Below are positions 1 through 5,489 of a stretch of DNA of 5,771 nucleotides, one piece after another. The stretch comes from Holosporales bacterium. GTDB lineage: Bacteria; Pseudomonadota; Alphaproteobacteria; RUG11792. Each line of letters opens with the position of its first letter. The first letter of the stretch is position 1. The stretch is taken from contig JAISBC010000063.1 of assembly GCA_031266385.1 (NCBI GenBank), positions 1 to 5,771 on the forward strand. Reading direction: 5' to 3'. The notes below the pieces were generated by a model. The model searched no databases. It saw nothing but the letters and a program-made list of their open reading frames with translations, and was not told the DNA's origin. The position numbers and the translations under genes were made by a program.

Positions 1-137
1 GGGACATTTACCAAGCTAGTTGATAAAGCTTGTTCACTCGCCCAAACACAGCAGTACTACGTCCTGATCTTGTGCGCTTTTCAAATATTATGATGATGGA
101 GCAATTCAGATTGATCAACTAGCTTGGTAAATGTCCC
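1..137. mobile_element. MITE-like element with perfect 24-bp terminal inverted repeats
   Basis: The first 24 bases, beginning GGGACATTTACCAAG, are the exact reverse complement of bases 114-137, which end in AAATGTCCC. The 89 bases between the arms hold no convincing gene. This is the form of a non-autonomous transposable element (MITE) or of an insertion sequence that has lost its middle. Because the window starts at the first base of the left arm, the left target-site duplication cannot be seen and the true end may lie further out. The right arm is followed by AAAAATTTACT. No transposase with matching ends is in the window, so the family is not assigned. If transcribed, the arms could fold into a long hairpin. 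Confidence 0.72.
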
Positions 138-197
138 AAAAATTTACTATATACGCAAATGGTTAGATCGTATCTTTCATCGATCAAGCGAAAGGAG

Positions 198-203
198 TAT
201 AAT
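198..203 (+). promoter_or_regulatory. Probable -10 element (TATAAT) for the ompA/motB-like–gmk operon
   Basis: A perfect TATAAT lies 48 bases before the ATG at 251, so transcription would begin near 210 and give a leader of about 40 bases. The -35 side is poor: TTTCAT at 175-180 with a 17-base spacer is the best I find. The AAAGGAG at 191-197 abuts this box and lies too far from the ATG to act as its ribosome binding site. A weaker alternative is TTGGTA (124-129, inside the right arm of the mobile element), 18 bases, TATATA (148-153), which would make the element a source of promoter activity. Confidence 0.45.
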
Positions 204-250
204 CAATCAGACGGTCTTGATGATGAACATTTTGAGTTCCGCCCGCAGTC

Positions 251-1210
251 ATGTCGTTCTCAAGACATCACAGAAAAAATGAACAGATGGATATCTGGCC
301 TGGATTCGTCGATGCCCTATCGACCGTCCTCCTCGTCTTCATTTTCGTCCTGGTCGGATTTATTTCTTCTCAGATCTATCTGTCTGGTATCATTTTCGAC
401 AAAGATTCATCCCTGGCTAGTATGAGATCGAAACTAATCGAGGCCTGCTCTCTCCTTTCCTCTGAACAATCCAAATCCGAGAAACTTATCACCGAAAATT
501 CCGAACTCCTGAAAAAGATTGAAGAACTGAATGATTCGATTAATACCGTGAAAGGAATGCTCGATGATGAAGATGTTTTGCTGAAGAAGACGAAGGATGA
601 AAAGGCAACTCTTTCCGAAAAAATCGATAAATTAACGAAGCAGCTTAACGATGTGTTGGCCGCCCTCGCGGCCGAGCGTAAAAGCTCAGAGGAACAGAAA
701 AATGCGATCGAGACCATCAAGAAAGAGAATATTAAACTCAGCGAGTTATCCAAGATGAGCCTTTATCGCTCGGAATTTTTCGACAAACTCCAGGATATAG
801 TTCGCGACAGGAAAGGAATTCGGATAGCCGGAGATCGGTTCATATTTCAATCTGAACTGTTCTTCGATTCGGCATCGGATGAACTGAGCGAGGAAGGAAG
901 GAAACAGGTCTCCGAAATCGCCGCCATCACCAAAGAGATTGGAGATAAAATCCCTGGAAAAATTAGATGGATCTTGAGGGTGGATGGGCATACAGACAAG
1001 CGCCCAATCTCCGGCGGGAAATTCGCCTCCAACTGGGAACTCTCATCGGCTCGGGCGATTTCAGTCGTAAAATATTTGATTGAGTGCGGGGTGAAGGCTG
1101 AGCACCTCGTGGCCGCCGGGTTCGGGGAAAATCAGCCGATATCCCGAGGCAGTTCGATGGAAGACTTCGCCAAAAACAGGAGGATAGAATTCAAATTGGA
1201 TGAACGATGA
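251..1210 (+). CDS. MotB/OmpA-like peptidoglycan-binding membrane protein
   Basis: This 319-residue protein has a short basic N-terminus, one membrane helix at about residues 18-40 (starting WPGFVDALSTVLLVF), a charged coiled coil at about 55-170, and a C-terminal OmpA-like domain at about 195-317. Key OmpA-family positions are visible: VDGHTD (D249), NWELSSARA (R268), GFGENQP (291-297) and NRRIEFKL (309-316). The Asp and Arg match the pair that holds diaminopimelate in OmpA proteins. It should sit in the inner membrane with its C-terminal domain on periplasmic peptidoglycan. Asp21 lies at the helix start, as in MotB stator proteins, but no MotA/ExbB partner is in view and nothing ties it to flagella. 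The start is chosen because an in-frame stop lies at 233-235 and related proteins have a short basic stretch before WPGFVDAL. Its ribosome site is weak. It overlaps gmk by four bases. Confidence 0.88.
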   Translation: MSFSRHHRKNEQMDIWPGFVDALSTVLLVFIFVLVGFISSQIYLSGIIFDKDSSLASMRSKLIEACSLLSSEQSKSEKLITENSELLKKIEELNDSINTVKGMLDDEDVLLKKTKDEKATLSEKIDKLTKQLNDVLAALAAERKSSEEQKNAIETIKKENIKLSELSKMSLYRSEFFDKLQDIVRDRKGIRIAGDRFIFQSELFFDSASDELSEEGRKQVSEIAAITKEIGDKIPGKIRWILRVDGHTDKRPISGGKFASNWELSSARAISVVKYLIECGVKAEHLVAAGFGENQPISRGSSMEDFAKNRRIEFKLDER

Positions 1211-1800
1211 CTAAGAAAATGATATTCGTGTTTTCGGGGCCATCGGGTGCCGGCAAAACGACTCTAATCAGGCATATTTTGCAGACATTCTCCGACGAAA
1301 TTGGAGAGAGTATATCGTGTACGACGCGGCAACCGAGAGGAGGAGAATTGGATGGCATCTCCTATCATTTTATATCTCCCGAACGATTTAATACTTTCGT
1401 TGAAAACGGAGAATTTCTGGAGTATACGGAATGTTACGGTAATCGATATGGAACCCTGAAAAGCTCGATCGATGATTTACTGAAACATAAAATGGCCTGC
1501 ATTATGGATGTTGAATACATCGGGGCCCATTCTATTTTATCGGGGCCGTTTCCTCCGAATACATCCAGGATAGGAATTCTGGTTCTGCCGCCTTCTATCG
1601 CGGCCCTGAAGAATCGACTACTAAACCGCAAATCTGAGACGGAGGAGTCCCTGAACAGGAGGATACAGGGATCATTCGATCCAGAAATCGTAGCGGACTA
1701 TCATCATATTCTGATTAATGAGGAAATTAAACGATCGAAAGAGTCGATTATCCGACTGATCGAAAACTCCCTTATTAACACCAATAATGGATTAGGATAA
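1207..1800 (+). CDS. gmk: Guanylate kinase
   Basis: Guanylate kinase transfers phosphate from ATP to GMP to give GDP in the cytoplasm, an essential step in guanine nucleotide supply. The 197 residues match the usual length of about 205. The P-loop is GPSGAGKTT (11-19). The GMP-binding segment SCTTRQPRGGELDG (37-50) and YHF (53-55) follow the family pattern, as does GNRYGTLKSSI (78-88). The central strand reads MDVEYIGAHSI, where E. coli has LDIDWQGAQQI, so the Asp is kept and neighbours differ. The lid and C-terminal parts (NRKSETEESLNRRI; HHILIN) are recognisable but divergent. The ATG overlaps the stop of the preceding gene as ATGA, implying translational coupling; the only good Shine-Dalgarno-like run, AGGAGG at 1178-1183, is too distant. 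No clear terminator follows. The identification is firm; how active the enzyme is cannot be judged from sequence. Confidence 0.95.
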   Translation: MTKKMIFVFSGPSGAGKTTLIRHILQTFSDEIGESISCTTRQPRGGELDGISYHFISPERFNTFVENGEFLEYTECYGNRYGTLKSSIDDLLKHKMACIMDVEYIGAHSILSGPFPPNTSRIGILVLPPSIAALKNRLLNRKSETEESLNRRIQGSFDPEIVADYHHILINEEIKRSKESIIRLIENSLINTNNGLG

Positions 1801-1969
1801 CTCCTTATAAACAGGTAACATACTTTTGTTCTTTTCTGCTAATCCACGCACTCTAGTTGGTAATCTATTCTTCCCTTCATGAGTTATGAATACCTCTCGG
1901 TTTCTTGCTTAAATGACCTTCAAAAGCCCTTATTTGTTGCGAAAATCAAACGTATGGGGGTGGTGAGCT
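1801..1969. other. Non-coding spacer with possible gene debris
   Basis: This spacer between gmk and the first copy of the direct repeat has no supported gene. It is more AT-rich than the genes around it. On the minus strand a 38-codon stretch stays open from 1908 down to a stop at 1792-1794, inside the end of gmk, and reads like a protein C-terminus (HEGKNRLPTRVRGLAEKN within it), but lacks a start codon and is not recognised. On the plus strand a 31-codon ORF runs from 1879 to 1974. Either could be a relic or chance. I see no hairpin followed by a T-run, so no terminator for gmk can be named. Confidence 0.4.
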
Positions 1970-2138
1970 CGTGATGGATACTAGATTGCGATCATGATTT
2001 CAGCTGTGATACAATCGATCCCGATGAGATCGAAAGATTTCTATTCGGATGCTCAACAAAAAAGACTCCGTGTCTCGTTCTGCTCCAGATTCCTCTCCAT
2101 CTCGGCAGGAAAGGGACGGAAAGGTTCCTCCTACCGTA
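1970..2138 (+). repeat. 169-bp direct repeat, copy 1 (duplicated MFS promoter and 5' end)
   Basis: This segment matches 3281-3449 at 164 of 169 positions with no gaps, at a constant offset of 1311 bases. It carries the promoter, leader and first 30 codons of the MFS gene. The match ends abruptly on both sides: upstream sequence differs before 1970, and after 2138 this copy continues GGGTATTGA, where copy 2 continues into the transporter. Mismatches are at 2022 in the leader and four in the coding part, three of which are silent changes in Ser codons and one Lys/Asn. Together with copy 2 it brackets the ankyrin gene. Confidence 0.95.
1986..2015 (+). promoter_or_regulatory. Sigma-70-type promoter in repeat copy 1, likely driving the ankyrin gene
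   Basis: The -35 box TTGCGA (1986-1991) is separated by 18 bases from TACAAT (2010-2015), which is preceded by TGA, giving an extended -10. Transcription would begin near 2022. The same boxes occur unchanged in copy 2 ahead of the intact MFS gene, which supports them as a working promoter. Here they lie about 180 bases before the ankyrin start with only the dead MFS stub between. Confidence 0.55.
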
Positions 2139-2147
2139 GGGTATTGA
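2049..2147 (+). pseudogene. Truncated 5' stub of an MFS transporter gene
   Basis: From ATG 2049 the first 30 codons match the start of the MFS transporter at 3360 with one amino-acid change (Lys25 for Asn25). The frame then departs from the transporter and stops two codons later at TGA 2145-2147. It contains only the hydrophilic N-terminal tail and no membrane helix, so it cannot transport anything. It may still be translated as a 32-residue leader peptide ahead of the ankyrin gene, since promoter and start region are the same as those of the intact gene. It is either a relic of a lost paralogue or a by-product of the duplication. Confidence 0.85.
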
Positions 2148-2195
2148 TCCAATGGTAAAGTCGCAATCAAAATGACAGGTTTTGAAGCGAAGAGA

Positions 2196-3089
2196 ATGCT
2201 TAAATATCTTGCGGTACTATTTTTGTTTTTGTCCGCCTGCAACAGAAATCATCAGGATAAACATGAAGTATTTTACGCGGATATCGTAGAGAATGAAGGC
2301 GGAGAGATAGATCTGAAAAGTCTGAGAAACGCTTTGGAAACTAATCAACGAATTGGAGTTATCAGAAGTGGTTCCCACGGTGATTTATCAGTTCTTCACG
2401 AAGCCTGCAGTTCAGGGCAAATTGATGCCGTGAAATTGATGCTAGCACATAAAGAAAAACTCGATCTAAATGCTGGAGACTTTGCTGGTCTTTGCGAAGG
2501 AACCGCCCTCGGGCGCGCGGTGATGAATGGGCATTACGATATCGCCGAACTCCTCCTGAAAAGTGGTGCCGATCCCAACGGGCCATGCGGCCACGATAAT
2601 ACCATTTCCGTATCTTTAGCGATGGCCCTTTATCATGACGACCAAAGAATGGTCGCTCTCTTGAGAAAGTACGGAGCCGATATTAATGCAAAAGATATAA
2701 ATGGACGGACGGAATTTATGCGATGCGATTCCGGCGAAGATTTGGAAAAATTGATTCAAGGTGGAGCTGATATTCATGCGACCGATTCGTCTGGATATTC
2801 AAAGTTTTTCGAGCTTCCCAGCATCCACCAAGTCGGTGCTGATGAAATCGAAAAAATCGTGAAAATTCTGAAAAAAGCCGGATTGAATATCAATAAAGTT
2901 CATAACGGGCAAACTCCTCTTTCCAAACTCATTGATGAAAACAATCTCGAAACAGCTAGAATTTTAGTTCGTAATGGAGCAAGGTTTCCGCAAAATTATG
3001 AGCATCACAGATATTTGCTACAGTCAGCAGATCCGGCTAAAATCACTGCTGCCGAAATAGAACGTGAACACTACCAAGATGATGTATGA
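2196..3089 (+). CDS. Ankyrin-repeat lipoprotein
   Basis: From the ATG at 2196 the protein has 297 residues and opens with a classic short lipoprotein signal peptide: MLKY, a hydrophobic run, and a lipobox LSAC with Cys15 as the lipidated residue. The ATG at 2172 would add eight residues before this signal and is less likely. After a linker come about six ankyrin repeats: residues 63-95, 102-135 (GTALGRAVMNGHYDIAELLL, then SGADPN), 136-170 (YGADINAKDINGR), 171-200 (GGADIHATDSSGY), 201-237 (weaker) and 238-267 (TPLSKLIDENNLETARILV). Ankyrin repeats bind other proteins. A lipid anchor would place them at the inner or outer membrane facing the periplasm or outside; a role in host contact is only inferred. 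It is AT-richer than the neighbouring MFS gene and sits between two direct repeats, which suggests separate acquisition. The ribosome site (GAAGCGAAGAGA) is weak. Confidence 0.85.
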   Translation: MLKYLAVLFLFLSACNRNHQDKHEVFYADIVENEGGEIDLKSLRNALETNQRIGVIRSGSHGDLSVLHEACSSGQIDAVKLMLAHKEKLDLNAGDFAGLCEGTALGRAVMNGHYDIAELLLKSGADPNGPCGHDNTISVSLAMALYHDDQRMVALLRKYGADINAKDINGRTEFMRCDSGEDLEKLIQGGADIHATDSSGYSKFFELPSIHQVGADEIEKIVKILKKAGLNINKVHNGQTPLSKLIDENNLETARILVRNGARFPQNYEHHRYLLQSADPAKITAAEIEREHYQDDV

Positions 3090-3189
3090 ACGTAAAAAAT
3101 ACGAGCTGAAATATGCGTTCGAGTTGATCATGAAGTTCTACAGGACAAATTTCGAAAATTTCAACCGTAAAAGGCAAAAATTAATCTGA
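3079..3189 (+). CDS. Small basic ORF overlapping the end of the ankyrin gene
   Basis: This 36-residue frame starts with two adjacent ATG codons (3079, 3082), overlaps the last 11 bases of the ankyrin gene and ends at TGA 3187-3189. Its make-up, beginning MMYERKKYELKYAFELIMKF, is rich in Lys, Arg and aromatics with an amphipathic look, more protein-like than random spacer. It could be a translationally coupled small protein, or the original C-terminus of the ankyrin protein now cut off by a frameshift near 3075-3090, or chance. I do not recognise it, and no ribosome binding site precedes it. Confidence 0.35.
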   Translation: MMYERKKYELKYAFELIMKFYRTNFENFNRKRQKLI

Positions 3190-3280
3190 CGGAGGTGATA
3201 CAGATCCGCTATCTAATGTAGGAAGTTATAGGATCCTCAAAATCTCATCGAATGGTTAGGAACTGCTCAGATGGCAATCC

Positions 3281-3449
3281 CGTGATGGATACTAGATTGC
3301 GATCATGATTTCAGCTGTGATACAATCGATCCTGATGAGATCGAAAGATTTCTATTCGGATGCTCAACAAAAAAGACTCCGTGTCGCGTTCCGCTCCAGA
3401 TTCCTCGCCATCTCGGCAGGAAAGGGACGGAAATGTTCCTCCTACCGTA
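3281..3449 (+). repeat. 169-bp direct repeat, copy 2 (native MFS promoter and 5' end)
   Basis: This is the copy attached to the intact transporter gene: bases 3281-3359 are promoter and leader, and 3360-3449 are codons 1-30. It matches 1970-2138 at 164 of 169 positions in the same orientation. The two copies and the 1142 bases between them form a unit that homologous recombination could remove, leaving one promoter and an intact MFS gene. Confidence 0.95.
3297..3326 (+). promoter_or_regulatory. Sigma-70-type promoter for the MFS–dapD operon
   Basis: TTGCGA (3297-3302), an 18-base spacer and TACAAT (3321-3326) preceded by TGA make an extended -10 promoter. Transcription would start near 3333, leaving a leader of about 27 bases before ATG 3360. 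It is conserved exactly in repeat copy 1. Confidence 0.55.
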
Positions 3450-4661
3450 TGGCAGATAGGAATCATGATGTTCCTCGTTAATACGTCCTTCGTCATGTCT
3501 TACAGCTTTTCGGGGCTATACCTCAAGCACGTCCTGGCCGTCTCCGCTATATCGATCGGAGTGTTGGAGGGGCTTTGTGAGACCATTTCTCATGTCATGA
3601 AACTAATCTCCGGAATGTTAAGCGATTATATTGGAAAACGAAAAAATATAATGGTCGTTGGATATATCCTTTCCGTCTTGAGTCGGCCGCTCCTCGCCAT
3701 ATCAAATACCTTCGTCCTGGTTTTCTGTGCACGAGCAATGGAAAGATTCGGGAATGGAATCCAGGCCTCCCCGAGAGATGCGATCATCGCCGACGTTGCT
3801 CCTCGGAAGCGAATCGGAGCCTCATACGGCCTCAAGAGAAGCCTCGCCTACATGGGATCCATGTTCGGCGGTTTCCTCGGATTAATCGCGATGAAGTTTA
3901 CGGGGAATAGCTATATAGCGGTCTTCGCTTTGGCATCTATCCCCGCCTTCATAGCCCTCCTGATCCTGTTATTCTGCGTCAAGGAACCACGACGCTTCGA
4001 TCATCCGGCCATTACGTCGGAGGCCCCACTCCCGGCCCCCAAATTGTCCCCAAAATTTTCGGTCAAAAATTTTAAGTACCTTAGTCCAACATTTTGGCTG
4101 ATCATGCTCGTCAATTCGATTTTTATGATGGCTCGGATGAATGAGACCTTCCTAATCCTCAGGATGAATGAAGGCTTTCAGCCCGACCCGATGTTTGCTC
4201 CGCTCGTCATGATCATCTTCAATTTCGGGACAACATTATCGTCCTACCCCATCGGACTTATCGGAGATAAATTCGACAGGACGAAAATTTTGTTCATCGG
4301 GATCGCATCCCTCGTCATCGCCGACATTATCATGTACTCCGCGATTGCAAAAATTACGATGTACATCGGGATATTATTTTGGGGAATTCAACTCGGATCA
4401 ACACAAAACGTCTTCGTATCACTAGTCGCCGAAAAGGTCCCCGAGGATCTGCGTGGAACCGGCCTCGGAATTTATTGGTTAATTAATGCGATCTCAGCAT
4501 TCGTTGCTGATACTCTGGCCGGATTCGTGGCTCATCATATTTCTCTGAATGCGATATTCGTTTCGAGTGGCATCATCGGTGTCTTCGCCCTGGTCATCTT
4601 GGCCCTCCTGCTGAACGTGCTACACCATACCCCAAAGAAGAGGAGGAAGATCCCGCTTTGA
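3360..4661 (+). CDS. MFS transporter, 12 membrane helices, substrate unknown
   Basis: This 433-residue major facilitator superfamily protein should lie in the inner membrane and move a small solute by proton-coupled or similar exchange. A hydrophilic tail (1-30) precedes the first helix (about 31-55). The MFS loop motif appears after helix 2 as GMLSDYIGKRK (85-95) and in the second half as GLIGDKFDRTK (299-309). A family signature RFGNGIQASPRDAIIAD (129-145) and PEDLRGTGLGIYW (361-373) resemble transporters annotated only as MFS in Rickettsiales and relatives. The middle loop (about 208-242, Pro-rich) separates the two six-helix halves, and the C-terminus is basic (KKRRK). Efflux or nutrient uptake are both possible. 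The start is supported by its presence in both repeat copies; GAAAGA at 3342-3347 is a weak ribosome site at 12 bases. The stop overlaps the TTG start of dapD, so the two are likely one transcript. Confidence 0.9.
   Translation: MLNKKDSVSRSAPDSSPSRQERDGNVPPTVWQIGIMMFLVNTSFVMSYSFSGLYLKHVLAVSAISIGVLEGLCETISHVMKLISGMLSDYIGKRKNIMVVGYILSVLSRPLLAISNTFVLVFCARAMERFGNGIQASPRDAIIADVAPRKRIGASYGLKRSLAYMGSMFGGFLGLIAMKFTGNSYIAVFALASIPAFIALLILLFCVKEPRRFDHPAITSEAPLPAPKLSPKFSVKNFKYLSPTFWLIMLVNSIFMMARMNETFLILRMNEGFQPDPMFAPLVMIIFNFGTTLSSYPIGLIGDKFDRTKILFIGIASLVIADIIMYSAIAKITMYIGILFWGIQLGSTQNVFVSLVAEKVPEDLRGTGLGIYWLINAISAFVADTLAGFVAHHISLNAIFVSSGIIGVFALVILALLLNVLHHTPKKRRKIPL
4641..4660 (+). promoter_or_regulatory. 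Ribosome binding site that supports the TTG start of dapD
   Basis: AGGAGGAAG at 4641-4649 lies inside the last codons of the MFS gene and ends 8 bases before TTG 4658-4660. No ATG or GTG occurs in frame nearby; the next in-frame ATG (4700) would remove the first 14 residues. The TTG overlaps the MFS stop as TTGA, so reinitiation by terminating ribosomes is likely. Confidence 0.7.
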
Positions 4662-5464
4662 TCACCACCACTGAGGCCCTCAAAAAATTTGTTGAAGAAA
4701 TGGCGGAATCCCCGGGTTCTGATGATGATATCCACGCCGTCATCGATGAAGTCATCAGGCTCCTTAATTCCGGCGACCTTAAAATCGCCGAGAAAATAAA
4801 TGGATCATGGATCGTGAATTCATGGATTAAACAGGCGATTCTCCTGGGTTTTAAGTATAGATCATCGAAAAAGCAGGAATTCGGAGGGTTCGACAAATTT
4901 GGAATCCTGGAGTTTGATTACGAAAACCCGAGGTATCGCAGGGCACCAGGGGCAATCATCAGAGAGGGAACATATATCGGAGACGACTCAGTCATCATGC
5001 CGAGCTTCATTAATATTGGATCCTATATCGGAGAAAGAACCATGATCGATATAAATGCTGCGATCGGATCATGTGCCCAAATCGGGAAGGACTGCCATAT
5101 CTCTGCGCTAGCCTGTATTGGAGGGGTTTTAGAGCCGGTCTCCGCGAGACCAGTCATCATCGAAGATAACTGCTTCATCGGGGCACACAGCTCGATCCTC
5201 GAGGGAGTCATCGTCGGAGAAAACAGCGTCATCGCATCGGGGGTTACCATTTCAGCATCCACCAAGATAATCGACAGATCGAGCGGGAAGACTTACATCG
5301 GGGAAATCCCGAGGGATTCAGTCGTCGTTTCTGGGAGTTATCAAAGTAATGACCTTAACGTATCGTGCGTGATCATTGTAAAGACCGTAGATGCCAAGAC
5401 GAAACAAAAATCGAGCATCAATGAGATACTAAGAACCTGTCTGCATGAAGAAAATGTCATATAA
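4658..5464 (+). CDS. dapD: 2,3,4,5-tetrahydropyridine-2,6-dicarboxylate N-succinyltransferase (DapD), atypical core
   Basis: DapD transfers a succinyl group from succinyl-CoA to tetrahydrodipicolinate, in the path to meso-diaminopimelate for peptidoglycan and to lysine, in the cytoplasm as a trimer. The 268 residues fit the family (about 274). The N-terminal domain has LNSGDLKIAEK (36-46) and WIVNSWIKQAILLGF (51-65). A left-handed beta-helix of hexapeptide repeats follows (about 97-205) with MPSFINIGSYIGE (114-126), GSCAQIGK (137-144), IGGVLEP (154-160) and IIEDNCFIGA (167-176). The end, VIIVKTVDAKTKQKSSINE, is typical of DapD. Oddities: Asp131 of the MIDINA motif matches the catalytic Asp of DapD, but Ser179 stands where the family has a catalytic Glu (usual ARSEVVEG, here AHSSILEG). 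Several core stretches (MIDINA, ARPVIIEDN, ILEGVIVGE) look like the acetyltransferase DapH. The start is TTG. Identity as a DapD-type acyltransferase is firm; succinyl specificity is less so. Confidence 0.9.
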   Translation: MITTTEALKKFVEEMAESPGSDDDIHAVIDEVIRLLNSGDLKIAEKINGSWIVNSWIKQAILLGFKYRSSKKQEFGGFDKFGILEFDYENPRYRRAPGAIIREGTYIGDDSVIMPSFINIGSYIGERTMIDINAAIGSCAQIGKDCHISALACIGGVLEPVSARPVIIEDNCFIGAHSSILEGVIVGENSVIASGVTISASTKIIDRSSGKTYIGEIPRDSVVVSGSYQSNDLNVSCVIIVKTVDAKTKQKSSINEILRTCLHEENVI

Positions 5465-5489
5465 GCAATTAAAATCCTGGTGCCCAAGA

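Noticed and set aside
220..282. Twenty-residue ORF starting at the double ATG 220/223, with AAAGGAG upstream
   Set aside because: The AAAGGAG is over 20 bases from the ATG and abuts the -10 box, so it would barely be in the transcript; no sign of a real leader peptide.
159..425. Plus-strand ORF of 88 codons overlapping the start of the OmpA-like gene
   Set aside because: It is out of frame with the well-supported gene at 251, is Ser-rich with no family features, and its second half merely shadows the membrane-helix region.
376..753. Minus-strand ORF of 125 codons inside the OmpA-like gene
   Set aside because: It is an antisense shadow of the coiled-coil region, Ser/Phe-rich because of the Glu/Lys-rich plus-strand codons.
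1801..1850. Possible terminator after gmk
   Set aside because: T-rich stretches are present but no stable stem precedes them.
2000..2242. Minus-strand ORF sharing its C-terminal half with another at 3311-3496
   Set aside because: The shared part exists only because both lie antisense to the direct repeat; their upstream parts differ and neither has a start context or family features.
4535..5265. Minus-strand ORFs antisense to the MFS end and dapD
   Set aside because: The plus-strand genes have clear family motifs throughout; the antisense frames show none.
5465..5489. Terminator or IS terminal repeat between dapD and the transposase remnant
   Set aside because: No inverted repeat or stem with a T-run is visible, and the other end of the element lies outside the window, so no matching end can be shown.
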